Shown: in pieces, positions 30,740 to 42,469 of the stretch
How positions within the stretch are numbered: the stretch's first letter is position 1
How the letters are laid out: each line of letters opens with the position of its first letter
Source: Aedes albopictus
Taxonomy: Eukaryota; Arthropoda; Insecta; Diptera; Culicidae
Length of the DNA: 64,000 nucleotides
Direction of reading: 5' to 3'
Assembly (NCBI RefSeq): GCF_035046485.1
Contig: NC_085138.1
Location: forward strand, 326,984,129 to 327,048,128
Translations under genes and position numbers: made by a program
The notes under the pieces: model-generated
Told to the model about the DNA's origin: nothing
What the model saw: the letters and a program-made list of their open reading frames with translations, nothing else
Databases searched by the model: none

Positions 30740-32910
30740 AAGATGACTACCAGAGAAGTTCCCAAACAATATCCTAAAAAAATAAGAAAGAAATTCCTAC
30801 AAATATTTTAAGAAATTTCAATAGATTTTTGTGGAGGAATTTCTGTGAATATTCGTTAAAGAATTGGGGGGGGGGGGAGACAAAAAAGTAAAAATAAAAT
30901 GTGTATCAGCCTTATATAAATACATGAAGAAATCCTTGCATGAAAGAATTCCTGAAAAATTTCTTTCACGAAATTATTTGTTGAATACCTGGGAAAATCA
31001 GTTCAAGAATGGATGAATGAAATCAATTAAGGAAACTCCAAGAAAATACTTGAATGAATTCTGAATGAATTTTTGGAGAAATGGACTTATCCACCGATGA
31101 ACCAAATTCATCGCGGTCCGAGAATTTTGACACTAGAGCGGGGTCTGTTCCAATCAGAATCGTCCAATTCTGATTGGAACGGCCCCGCTCTAGTGTCAAA
31201 ATTCTCGGACCGCGATGAATTCGGTTCATCGGTGGATAAGTCCATCGCAAAGGAATTTATTGGATGAACTACTAAATATATCTTGGAAAAAATCCTGTAG
31301 AAAGTTTGGGAGGAATTTCTTTGACATTTTGAATAAGACCTTGGCAGAATTCTTAAAGCGATCTCATGCTTTATCCGATTGATGAAACCTTTTAATGAAT
31401 TTCTAAATCCTTGATAAAAAATTGAGAATCTTTTGACACTTTTCAAAAGATTTTTTTGAAGAAATATTTAAGAAATCCTTGAAAAATTCCCGTAGGAATT
31501 CCTGATGGAAATCCTGTATGAAATCTTAGCCTTACATAAATTATTTAAGGGATTCTTCTTGGCATTCTTAAAGAATTCCTGATGAAAGCGGCAAAACAGT
31601 CTTGGCAGGAATCCTTGGAAACACTTCTGAGGAAATTGTTTGATTGGTATCTGTTCCTTTACTATTTAAGCATATACGCTTCAATTTTCATCCTACTCAA
31701 GACAAAGAATCAATAATAAATCCTGGTGAAATTCTTGACTGAGATGCTTGATAGAAACTTGAAAAGATTTTGGAAAAAGTTTCTCAACAGAATTTTGAAG
31801 GAGTCTTATCAAAAATTGCAATAGAAATTTTTAGAAGAGTTCACAGAGGAATGCTAACAAAAATTCCTGAAGGAATCCTTGGAAAAACTCCCAGAGTTGA
31901 TGGATATTAAAGAATTCGTTTGAGGAATTCCAGAAGGATTTTTTGAAAGAATTCCTACAGAACTCCTTCAGAAGTTCCCTTTAGAATTTTCTTAGAGAAA
32001 CTTCTGTAGGAATCCTTGGAGATTTATTTTAAATTATTATCCAATGATTTTTTTTTTGAAATTTCCTGGAGTTTCCTGATTTTTTTAGTAAAACGTTAAA
32101 GAAACTCCTTGAAAAATCCTTGCCGATTTTTTTTTTCAAAAAAAAGCGTTGCAGTAATTTTTGAAAGCATCATTGGAGGATTTTCTAGAGGAATCCTTGG
32201 AACATTTTTTTTTTAATCTTTAAAAGAACGCCATTACGAGTGATGAATGCTTGAGGAGATGCCAAAAAAAATTGTTGGAGAATTCTCTGAAAGAGTAATG
32301 TGAGAGAATAGTTGAGAAATTCTTAAAGAATCTATGAAGCAATACATTACTTCTGTGGAAAAAATCATCGAAGGTATACTTGGAGGATCACCTGAAAGAA
32401 ATCATGGAGGAATGTTTGCAGACATTTTATAAGGACTTCTCTTCCTCTGAATGAATTCCGATGTAATTTAGTATCTGTTTCTAAAAGAATCATTGCAGAA
32501 TTTTTATAGTGAGGGGATTCACTTTACAGCGTAAACTGATTAAACTGATTAAACGCCGCGATCATCAAGGCAAACTCTGATTATTTCATGCGCAAAATCA
32601 TGAAACATTTCAAATAAGCAGAAACTCATGGCTAACGCAGCAATTTAATCTGTTTAGTGAGAACCCCATGTTTTTTTTTTTGTATTTCTTTAGAATTCTA
32701 TGCATGATCTTCTAGAAATACTCGATGAAGCCTTTGCAAGATTTTTTTAAGTTCACTGAAGTACTTTTAAAACGGTATTTTTTTAAACGGTACAGCAAAC
32801 ATTGAAGGAATTACTAAGGGACTACTTGGTGAAATTCCGAAATCAATTGTTAAAAAAATTTCGACATAAATCTTAGAAAAAAATCTTACGCTCATTGATA
32901 GAGCTCCGGG
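30740..32910. repeat. Degenerate GGAATTCC-type tract
   Basis: About 2.1 kb of AAATTCCTGAAGGAATCCTT words with drift and no stable period. It contains a G-run at 30870 and the hairpin at 31082-31244. Confidence 0.55.
31082..31244. repeat. 163-bp near-perfect hairpin
   Basis: Arms of about 79 nt (TGGACTTATCCACCGATGAA at the outer end, CCAATCAGAAT at the inner end) pair with only two or three differences around a 5- to 6-nt loop at about 31161. It is far better conserved than the degenerate sequence around it, so it looks recent. Confidence 0.8.
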
Positions 32911-33574
32911 ATGTAGGGTAGTGCACCCAGAAATCGCCCAGTTTATGCGGGAATTTGTCTTCCGCAGCTTAAAAATCATACTTCTAGGACAAGTCAACTA
33001 CATTTTTTCGGTAAATATGTAAAAACGCATGTGTTCTTGCTATTACGGGACAAAAATTTATAAATAATGTCGTGAAATCTTTAATAAATGGTTTAATTAA
33101 AAACGACCTCAAGGTCCCCAATTTCGACCCCCTTGATCCTATTTTCGCCCACCATTGGAACCAGTTTTCGCCCACTTTAAAAACTTATTGTTTTAACATT
33201 CTTTACATGTTTTGGTGCTTAAGATAATGTAATTTATCTGCAGATGAACTAAAACATTAATGTATGACGTCAAAATGATGTATCTATTGTGTTTCCAGTT
33301 AAGAAAATACACCACAAATAGCCGGCCATGGGTACCATGGGTTCCCACATGATAGAATTACTTCTATTTTCGTTAATTTTCCATCTTTTGTTTATACCAT
33401 TTTTGGCCTAATTTGATTTGAAATTTGTTTTCCATTAAACAATTATCATAATGAACCGGTGCAGCATTTTTTTTTCAAAAATAAGACACAATCGAGTACT
33501 AGATCAGAAGTAGTCTGAATTTCGAGTTGTAGCATTCTTCATTTATTGCCTCTTACACAACACAGTGACCTGGT

Positions 33575-33682
33575 TTCATATTATTTGGCCGAATGTCATT
33601 TAGCCGAACGCCATTTGGCCAAAAGGGTAATTTGGCCGATTGCCGTTTGGCCGAATGCCTTTTGGCCGAAAAGGGAATGATG
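33575..33682. repeat. TTTGGCCGAA minisatellite
   Basis: About seven imperfect copies of ATTTGGCCGAATGCC occur at 14-16 bp spacing. Confidence 0.75.
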
Positions 33683-33810
33683 AACTTGAGTGATCATGTC
33701 ACTGTTTTCACTATTAATAACTCTAAAGAACAGAAAAGAAGGAAAAATCTGACAAAAATATTTACAATTTCAGCGCCTACTAATCCCTTAAATTGCAAAA
33801 CTAAAACATC

Positions 33811-33987
33811 TTTTTTTTATCTATATTAACGAGATTTTTAGCCCTTGGCTAGTTCATCTCGGGACCCACGCTTTACTTCCCTTCCGAAGGAAGAACTCAC
33901 GTTTAGCGAGTTTGTCGGGAGTGAGATTCGATCCCAGGTCCTCGGCGTGATAGGCACGTGCTTTAACCATCACTCCAGATCCGCTCC
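33811..33987 (-). mobile_element. Full tRNA-derived SINE, 177 bp
   Basis: On the - strand it has an A-box-like TGGAGTGATGG, a B-box-like GGGATCGAATC, a non-tRNA body and the end GGCTAAAAATCTCGTTAATA with A-rich tail. An exact 11-bp duplication ACTAAAACATC flanks it (33800-33810 and 33988-33998). Confidence 0.85.
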
Positions 33988-35318
33988 ACTAAAACATCGA
34001 AGTAAACGCTTGACATTTCCAATGTTTTGTCAATGTTGCGACCGTTTTTGGCCTGTTGGGTTATGCGTGCGGAAAAGTTTGCACACTTGGCAAAGCGTGT
34101 ACTGAAGGCTTAAGAAGAATGATCCAAAGGAGGAAATATTTCTGATCATCATATTGGACACATTTTACGCGTTACGTTTTGAGCGAGAATCAAACTTTTG
34201 TTTCAGAAATTGTTATGTTGTTAAATGCATGATAATCAGCGCATCAAGCGATCAGATTTGAATATTACAAGCTTCAATTTTTGCTTTCTTATTAGGAATT
34301 GGGTCTTTTTACTTCAGACGAAACAAAGAAACACATGGTAGCGGGACTCTATCGCAAAAAATAACAAATTTTGGATGAACGCCAAGAATTTTGCTACCTT
34401 CTCGAAACAGTTTACATTACAAACGAGTTTGCATCTACATATAGCTCAACAATACTTGGGTACTATAACATATTGCCACTATCTGATATGGTTTGCCTAA
34501 ATTGTAATTTATGGTCGTCAGCATATGATTTTACATTGTTCAACAATAAACATCATGGGAAAAACTAACCTTGTTTGGATTTTATGTCAATCGGTATTTC
34601 TCTGTGCGGGATTGCTTAACAATATATCCCTTCCCCTCTTAGATTTTTATCCAATCCACCTTCTTATCAAAATACCTACCAGATAAACGATTTTGAACTA
34701 GAATAAAGCAAGTTTAGGCCTTCTCACCGCTTTCATAAAAATAACAGCTTTTCGGTAAAATTCGCCCAAGAGGGTCGAAAACTGGCTCAGCGGGTATGAG
34801 AAGTACAGTATATGAAGATTCGCCCAGGGCGAATTATGGTTCAGCGTCTTAATTCGAGTACCAGTTTTCGCCATCTGATTTAAATGGAATTTCGCGAATT
34901 TAATCACAACATTTCCGTTTAAAAGAGCTTTTAAAATATAATTAAATTGATATTCAACGTTATAAACGAAAATATATCGATAAACACTTTCAATATATAC
35001 ATTTATGCCTATTTTCATGTATGGCATTTCTAGTGATTTATCATATGCTGAGGGCTTGGTCTAGCATGGTTTGTCTAAGCATACGATTTACGAATCAATT
35101 TCAGAATGTGATGCTACAATTTTAGGTTTTTGATTAAGAATAATGTAAAACTATGTATTGTCATTAGAATTAATAATTCAAAAACAGATTTAACGTATTT
35201 AAAATAAAAAAGATCCAGTACGTGGGCGAAAACTGGGGTGTGGGCGATTTCTGGGTGCGCTACCCTATCCTTGCAGAAATCCCTGAAGAAATTCATAAAG
35301 AATTGCAGAAAATAATTT

Positions 35319-35436
35319 TTAACCATCCGTTTCTCAGTCGGCCACCACTGTCAGCATCACGATAATGCTGAGTACAAAAGTTGAGATTTTTTCAAAGTTA
35401 GGTACAAAATACAACAGCGCGGTCACTCGAGACTGA
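35319..35436. mobile_element. Small MITE with TTAACC ends, copy 2
   Basis: It shares ATAATGCTGAGTACAAAA and GTACAAAATACAACAGCGCG with 26092-26214; its right end has decayed. Confidence 0.5.
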
Positions 35437-35624
35437 AATGTATAGATTCATCATTGCAAAATATGCACACCTGTAATTTTGATGGGGTCCACAAATTTGG
35501 TTCCGCACCGGGCGCTCAAATTCCTAGCTACGCCACTGTCTGAATTCCTCCTCTTGATCTACCTGATTCAAACGCTTCTACGATGATCTTGATTCTTGAC
35601 GTCGTTGCTTGAGAAACGGTCGTG

Positions 35625-36170
35625 GACGTCGAGCCTACTGCGTGTTCCGGAAGATTCACCTCTTCACTAATTTATTGAACCATGTTGTACATGACGCTTA
35701 TAAGACAGGTGGTCATCTACGAGCACAATACATGGACCATGCTCGTAAAAGACTTACAAGCACTTAGAGTTTTCTAGCGACGCGTACTAAGAATGATATT
35801 CGGCGGTGGTGTGAAGGAGAACGGTATGTGGCAAAGGAAGATGAAATACGAGCCCGCTGCACTCTACGGTGGTGGCTAAAGCCGGATGGATATGGTGGGC
35901 AGGACATGTTGCATTAATGTCGGACAACAACCCTGCAAAGTTTGTGTCCGCTACTGTTCCGGTTGGCACAAGAAAGCGTGGAGCGTATTCATCCCGGTGG
36001 GCGGACCAAATGGAGCGTGATCCGGCAAAAATTTGGCGTGTCCAAAGGTAGAGAGCGGCATCTACAAACCGAGTTCCGTGGCGTGCTATTGTTGATTATG
36101 TACTGTACTAAATTGTAATATTGTGCAATCTTAGTTTGGACTAACGGCCTTGGATGCAAATAAAATTGTA
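35625..36170 (+). pseudogene. Decayed 3' end of an RTE-type LINE
   Basis: The sequence parallels 62530-63020: TTCCGGAAGATTCACC, CATGGACCATGCTCG, AAAGCCGGATGGATATGGTG and GCGTGCTATTGTTGATTATG. Several frameshifts and stops are present. It lies head-to-tail against the end of the cuticular-type gene. Confidence 0.75.
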
Positions 36171-36191
36171 TAGCTGATTATGTCAAAAATC

Positions 36192-36197
36192 TTTATT
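36192..36197 (-). terminator. Poly(A) signal of the cuticular-type gene
   Basis: On the - strand AATAAA lies about 77 bp after the TGA, ahead of the RTE fragment. Confidence 0.6.
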
Positions 36198-36273
36198 CCG
36201 TGAAATAGAAGGAAGCAGTCCATTTCAATGTGTGAGGCCAATATATCACAATAGAAAATCCTTACTACATAAC

Positions 36274-37377
36274 TCAACTACCCCGCTTCAGCGATTCAAA
36301 ATCCCCACCATTGACGATCCCCTGAAGCACACCGGAATGATCCAACCTAATAACTTCACCCCCGTCATCTAGCATCTCCGAGAGGGTCAAATTCCCACCG
36401 CTATCTTTGGCAAACATTCTCAAAGGGATCGCATCGCTTTCGAAGTCATCGGCCGGTAAGCCTAGGCTTTTGGCCGCCCCAATGGGTACGAAAACAACCG
36501 GAGCCAATCCGATGAAGCCATAGTGGGAGTGGCAACTGCCCGGTGGTGCTGTCGAAGGGACGCATGGGGGTGGCATTAGATGGTACCTGTACGGGACGTA
36601 GTAGAAAGCAGGGGGTGTTGAACTGTTGGACGCTTCACCGAACGAAGATATGTTCGGCTGTCGGACGTACTGCGAAGGGCTCAGGAGGTTGACATCGGCA
36701 TCGATGTCGATGATGGTGGGGATGACTACAAGAAAAGAGATGTGAGGTTTTATGTCTGAGAAGTTTGAAAAATGTTTCTACTGTACTTGGTTTAGATGGA
36801 GGTGGTGTAGTTGGATTCGGTGTGGTACTAGCTTGAGTAGCTGCGACAGTGGTGGACGGACTTGTGGCTTGGGAAGTTCTGACAGTTGTGGTCGAAACCG
36901 TTGTTGATCTCATGGTAGTTGTTGATGGAGGTTTTGGGGTCAGAATGTCTGAGATTGAAGGTTTGTTCGTCGTGGTTGATTGTGAGCACGAGCATACAGG
37001 AGAAGGCTTGTGGGTTGTAGTATCCATTGGTTTAGCTGTTGAAGGTCGCCTAGTCGTTGAAGTAGTCGTACTAACGGCTCCAGGTGGCTTGTATATGAGT
37101 TCCGGTCGCGGACGATGAGAAACAATTGACGAAGATTGTCCACATCCTTTAGGGAGCAGAAACGCTTGCCACGATATCCGGTCGGTCAGATAGACATTGA
37201 GGGGTTTGTTCGGTTCCACAACACGGTAGCCTTTTCGGTCTGCGATGAAATGAGTCACGAAAAGCTTTCCCTTAGAGTCGATGTATCCGTAACAGCCGTA
37301 CGTTACTCCATTATGATCGCGATGCTCGTGGTGAAAGTTTCCGTCTGGACTTACCTCGTAGCCATAGTTATAAGTAT
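36274..37377 (-). CDS. Cuticular-type (RR-like chitin-binding) protein with Thr-rich region, 5' partial
   Basis: Two exons are visible on the - strand, 37377-36787 and 36725-36274. A 61-bp GT-AG intron joins them in phase 1, giving 347 residues to a TGA. The upstream exon starts after ATTTCAG in phase 1, so a first exon (expected signal peptide) is missing and was not found. Visible residues 2-55 (YNYGYEVSPDGNFHHEHRDH ... GCYGYIDSKGKLFVTHFIADRKGYRVV) follow the Rebers-Riddiford pattern of insect cuticle proteins. A long Thr/Ser/Pro stretch follows (about 85-185), probably O-glycosylated, then a 150-residue tail with an NLTL sequon. I infer an extracellular matrix protein. Chitin binding is by similarity only. 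Confidence 0.75.
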
Positions 37378-37379
37378 CT

Positions 37380-37925
37380 GAAATGATGTTTGTGCACAAG
37401 TTATTATATTGATGATGATATATTAATGCGTATCATAAGTGCCTTGTGAACCAGGAGGTTTTAAATAGGCCTAAGCCTTTTATCCAGCAACTGAAATCCC
37501 TAACCACTAGGTACTGAGAACATTACTGCCGTAACTCTGCAAAGTGACGTAAACGCCATTCCAAATTTCAACGTCTGTTGGAATATATCTAGTGAAATAA
37601 TGACATTGTAGTATGCTCGCTATATTAGGATACAAGATCTAGTCTTAATCTAGCATCTATGGAAGGAAACTTGGAGAACTATCAATGATTTAATGCACAA
37701 TAACCAAAAATGTGCCAAAATCGTCAATGTCGCTTACGTCACTTTCCAGAATTACGGCAGTTTACTGCTAAGCTGACAGAGAAGAAGATAAGGTTATTTC
37801 ACCAAGCCTGAGTGTCTGATTTTGACGTTTGGAACAGCTCATAAGCGATTGTTCCCCATGTTCGGGTGGTTGCTTCTCCTGCAAGTGCCAGTAAGAGACT
37901 CTAAGGCAGCCTTGGAACGGCCTAA
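37380..37925. other. Upstream of the visible cuticular exon; RTE 5'-UTR remnant at 37800-37915
   Basis: No first exon is recognisable. The stretch 37800-37915 (CCAAGCCTGAGTGTCTGATT, CCCCATGTTCGGG, AGTGCCAGTAAGAGACTC) parallels the RTE 5' region at 59055-59155, so it is a LINE remnant. Confidence 0.5.
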
Positions 37926-39568
37926 CCCAAGTAACAATTATACTTTTGTGGCAATCCTGAAGTAATTTCTAAGAAAGAATCATAAAACTTAGCAATAAAG
38001 CTCTTTGTTCTGCAAATCTGAGATAAAATAGGTATAAAACATCCATAAGACTAATCTGGCCCACTCTTCAGGAGATCTTCAAAGCTGCTTTTGAAGACTG
38101 CTTTGAAACTAGTTGTATTTATGTACATGCGCTGATGATTGATTATAAGAACTTCATGAAACTTTAACAAGAATATCTTGAGGCATGTTGATCTTTTAGC
38201 TGTCTTTCTCAAAAGTGTCAACAGTGCATTATAAATTAAATCTTTTACCTAAGCATTATGCAGATGCAAACAAGTTTTGTTGCATGGATGAAATATTAAT
38301 TGAACTGTGAATTAATTTTCATCAAATTGAAATGGCTAAAACATTTTAATTGCCTGACAGATCATTGATGACAGGGAATCGAAATTGTCCGTGCCATACC
38401 CACTTTTTCGTTGATATGCTACCCAAAACATATGAAAATTACAAAGCGCCTCAAAAATAATATCAATCATTAATATACGAAGACATAAATTTCCTTTAAA
38501 AACAAAAGGCTACGCCACTTTTTCAATTCTTTTTAAGCATGGCTGCCGTTCCAAGCGAAAAAACTCATGCAGCCGCCATCAATTGTTATTACCTTTAATC
38601 CAAACCCCCTCAAAACAATGATGGAACCAAGTCACCTTGCATGAACGCTACAGCCTTTATTGAAGATTGTTTTTACTAGTTATGATCTTAAGGCATCTTG
38701 TTCGTCTTAAATGAAACTTATTCGTTTTATACAAGAGTAACAGCCTTTGACAATTGTTTGTTTACGTTTTCGATGCTAGAAAGTTGTCTCTGTACATTTC
38801 GCGGTGTTTCGCGTCAAGATGTGCCAATTCTATTTTGTTTCCCTGTATTTTTGCTATAAATAATGAAGTGCAACTTACTACAATTACACTATATGGCATG
38901 AGCTTGAGCAGAGTCACAGTAAGTACCCATTTCATTTTCAATTCGCATAGCTATGGCCTGTGTGAGAAACTGGTTGAAGGCAGGACGACAGCAGCCAGCT
39001 ACTCGCATTTTTGATTGGCCGTAAAATCATTATTTCGTTGACATGATTACTTTTTAGCACAAGAATGGCTAAATTATCAGTGAGCAAACATGTTTATGTG
39101 TTTATATTTGCATGAGAACGCGGTTTTTCAACCAATTTGTTACATTCATTATTTGGATTGAAAAATAGTTCGTTGTCTTATTATCATTATTTTGCATAGT
39201 TCTTGTTCCAGAGTAATGGCTCTAGCTCAAGAATAGAAGGCTTCAAGAAGTTTTTAAAGGAGGATTAGCCAGATGAAATGCACTTGAATAAACGAAGCAT
39301 AAACTTTTAATAAAATATGTTGATGTTATGTGTTGAAAATAACTTCAAATACGCCTTAAAACTTATTATAAGATTTAATGCTCTTGTAAATTCAGTTGTT
39401 TTATGCGCGAATTTCAAAATTAACTTGAAGACAACTTAAAACCGCAAACGAACGAAGATTGTTTTCTCTTGATAAAAACAACTATAAATGTTCCATGAAT
39501 TGGTCATGCTGTGATAAAGCTTCCATAAATATAATCAAATCTAAAAGGAATTGAAATTGTTACTTGGG
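37926..39568. mobile_element. 1.64-kb TIR element, ends CCCAAGTAACAATT
   Basis: The left end CCCAAGTAACAATTATAC and right end GAAATTGTTACTTGGG are inverted. ATAAAAC/GTTTTAT words recur throughout as in the foldback at 5336-7588. There is no transposase frame. The target duplication is unclear. Confidence 0.65.
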
Positions 39569-39645
39569 AAGCATCTGAAACAACCGAAGGCTGTGTTTCC
39601 ATGGGTGAGGATTGCGTGTTTCGCCGTAGATTGTCGCGCGAAAAT

Positions 39646-39877
39646 CTGGAGCAACATTTGAAAAGGGCCCAAGAGGTCTTGTGTCTTTTTTCGAAAACGC
39701 TCCGTAGGGCATAACAGCAGCCCGCCCACGCCAATAAACACCGTTATCCGAAAGATCGATGTTTGCTCTATCTGATAACGGTCTTAGTTTTTGTGAATAA
39801 GCTGATAGGGGCTCAGGAGCGACGTTTGAAGTCAATGTTTACCAATGCTTGTATGCCCTTTTCAAATGTTGCTCCAG
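39646..39877. mobile_element. 232-bp element with 23-bp perfect inverted ends
   Basis: CTGGAGCAACATTTGAAAAG at the left is the exact inverted copy of the right end CTTTTCAAATGTTGCTCCAG. The interior has a second short inverted pair (CGTTATC...GATAACG). Confidence 0.65.
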
Positions 39878-39879
39878 AA

Positions 39880-40330
39880 ATGTCCAAAATCGCTCATAGA
39901 CTCGCACATCACATCCAAAATCGCTTTATCGCACATATTTGCGGGATAATTTTTCTTGCAATGCATACTCCAGTCAAAGCAGCCACCAACGACGCGAATT
40001 GTAGCATCAACGTCTTGATCAACGATTGGTTTAGCATAGAATTCTGAGACGTTTAGGTGGATAAGTAGGGTCATGCTGCAGCATTGAATACTGCAGAACG
40101 TGGAACGGTGTAAGAGAAAGGGGAGTAGTACAATGTGTAACATTCGTTTTACACAGCCCGCAAAATCCGCACTAGACTTTAGGAACACTCAGGGTCGGCA
40201 CAATTCCTAGCCATGAAGAGATTCGCGTATAAGAGGGAAAACCACAGAGAATTAAGTTGATGGCACTTTTATTGCAAGGTTTCCTAACCAGCCCTTACAA
40301 CCTGACTCCCTAGCTAGATCCTACCGTTAC
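39880..40330. other. Intergenic, no feature seen
   Basis: No gene or repeat assigned. Confidence 0.3.
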
Positions 40331-41110
40331 AATCTACTTACAATATGAAGTGTAGTCTCGTTGGGGCCCATTCGTTGCCTGCCAGATGGGGGGGGGTTTC
40401 CCGGACTCCGATCCTGTTGAATGTTCGCTCCAGAAACATGGACGCCTTCTTTCACACCGGATTCCTGTCCTGGATCCGACCTTCGATTGGTCCCGGGCCT
40501 TCGATCCCAAGCTTGTTGCACTGCCCGGTGTGCCCCGATAGTGGGGTCGGGCTGCCTTCCCGAGATAAGCGGTCACTGGACCTTCTCCTGCCGACTTGTC
40601 TGCTCCGCCACCTGGTTGTGGTATGGGACACCTTCCCGGAACACGCGATCACCGGAACTTAACGTGGATTCTTCTATCGAGCCTCCCGGACGTGGGTAAA
40701 GGACGCCTTCCCGGAACACGTGGTCACCGGAACGTATCGTAGATTCTCCGATTTTCGTCGTGGGTATGGGACGCCTTCCCGGAATACGTGGTCTTCGGAT
40801 TTTATTGGCTTCTCCGATCCTATGCGGCTCCACAATTCAGTGGAATAATGCCTTCCAAACCGCACACTTTTCTTCCAGAACACTGGTTTGCTTTAAACTT
40901 TTGGGACATTTGTTGTCGGCTTCGTCGTTCTGAACTAAGTGACCGAGTTGATCACATTCGCTGGCTCTGGGACCTTCGACCGCCAATTCGAAGGCGTTCC
41001 TTTGAGACCGTATGTGTGTCATCTCCCCGGAACCTCCCCATCGTAATAGGTGTGCTACCAATCAAATTCAGCACCGTTAACACGGTAGACTGGTGTGTAG
41101 TGTAGCCTTC
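40331..41110. repeat. GC-rich block with four ~70-bp tandem units
   Basis: GGACGCCTTCCCGGAACACG-type units start near 40555, 40631, 40706 and 40774. The block is much more GC-rich than its surroundings. Open frames on both strands exist because of base composition; none shows a motif. It might be part of an LTR or other element that I do not recognise. Confidence 0.5.
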
Positions 41111-41527
41111 TGAATATAACGCCTGCCAGTATTCAATTCACTCGTTGTGCCATCCTACTATCTAGCTTTCGTCTAACGTAACGGTTTTATTGAATTTATT
41201 TTTATATATATATTTTTATATTTATCATTCTAGAACCAAGTTGCTTGTGATTTTAGACCTTAAATTATGTCCCTACTAGCTAAGCTGTCTGTGTGTGGTT
41301 CTTACTCTTATAATAAACGGTGATTTTACCCCCATATGGGCCTCAATCTAATACGGTTAGTGAACGTGAGTAAAACGATTGGTCACAAATGTGTGCAAGA
41401 AAAGGGAGCACAAGAAAATAAATCTGCTGGGTCGTATTCAGCAGAGGCTTAATGCATCTGCACGGGCAAACATGAAGTAATCGAAAGCAGCACTTCAATA
41501 AGCACCTGAACGTGGAATAAGATCAAG
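41111..41527. other. Intergenic, no feature seen
   Basis: AT-rich with a short TATATAT run near 41203. Confidence 0.3.
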
Positions 41528-41534
41528 GCAACAC

Positions 41535-42108
41535 CACAGACAAACAGACGTAACTCTTAGAGGCAATTCATCAAAAACTTTTCTGCCCATGATCGCATAG
41601 TTGACGTAACCACCATTGACAATGTCAGCATTCACAAGCTAATATCTAACGCATGTGAATGATTGTGACCAGTTTTATTCAATAGAGCACAAGATCTAAC
41701 CACTAGCTAGATGTCAACGTGAAAAAAAATCTTAAACTTTTCATTAATCATTGTAAAAAATGCAAAAGTGTGTTGAAAACAACCGTGGCGCTTACGTCAA
41801 CTATGCGATTATGGGCAGTTTTGCCCGGTGTCTTTTTATGAGCACACTGCCACCTACTGGTAGAACCGCGCGAGACACTGTCGGCCATGATGCATTTCGA
41901 TTTGACGTTGGTGTAACACGCACACTACAACACAAATCGCCAGTAATTTTCGTTTGCATCATTCAGCAATGTGTACACTGGCAAACGTTAAAGCGATAGA
42001 ACACTAGCGCCACTAGTGGAAGTATCGCGGAAAACAAATGAAATTTGAATTGATCGTTAAATGCATGTGCCAAGCCGTTTTAAAGAGTATTACGTCTGTT
42101 TGTCTGTG
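41535..42108. mobile_element. 574-bp TIR element with 7-bp target duplication
   Basis: The left end CACAGACAAACAGACGTAAC is answered by the inverted right end (one difference, ATTACGTCTG). GCAACAC flanks it exactly at 41528-41534 and 42109-42115. An internal inverted pair (CTGCCCATGATCGCATAGTT and AACTATGCGATTATGGGCAG) lies at about 41585-41820. No transposase is present. Confidence 0.8.
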
Positions 42109-42284
42109 GCAACACTGTCTATAACACTGAGTGCATATTTAAACAGCATATGATATTTAGTGTTGACCACACATACCTATGAAGAACAACTTTCCTGGAA
42201 TGGAGATTTTTTTATTATCGTACAAATTGGGCCAAAAGGTCTCAGGATTTGGTAAGCCTAAGAAAGCTTAATGCTACGCTAAAC

Positions 42285-42445
42285 TAAGCTTTGTCACGAG
42301 ATAACCATCATGTTGTGTTCCGAAGGTCTGCAGTGAAATTCACTTACCCTACTACCTCAAACCATCAGGTAAATCATCTGTTTTGGTGTGACTATGCAGC
42401 CGAAGATAATCTTTGCGCTAATGGTGGGTACACAATCATCATCAT
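42285..42445. repeat. Repeat R, copy 1
   Basis: It shares CACGAGATAACCATCAT, CCGAAGGTCT, ACCATCAGGTAAATCAT and GGTGGGTACACAATCAT with 45025-45177 in the same orientation. The two copies bracket the degenerate tract. Confidence 0.6.
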
Positions 42446-42469
42446 CATTAATTATCGTGGAAGGAGTAT

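Larger units (their letters stand above)
32916..35265. mobile_element. 2.35-kb non-autonomous TIR element with TA target sites
   Basis: The 25-bp termini (GGGTAGTGCACCCAGAAATC and on) match the inverted right end with one difference, and TA flanks both ends. TTTTCGCCCA words recur near both termini as subterminal repeats. No transposase is seen. A TTTGGCCGAA minisatellite and a SINE lie inside. Confidence 0.75.

Noticed and set aside
37349..37354. GTAAGT donor inside the cuticular-type exon (- strand)
   Set aside because: Reading through it keeps the RR-like domain continuous (YEVSPDG), so it is coding sequence.
40345..41105. Protein-coding exons in the GC-rich block
   Set aside because: Frames are open on both strands at once, which reflects composition and tandem repetition.
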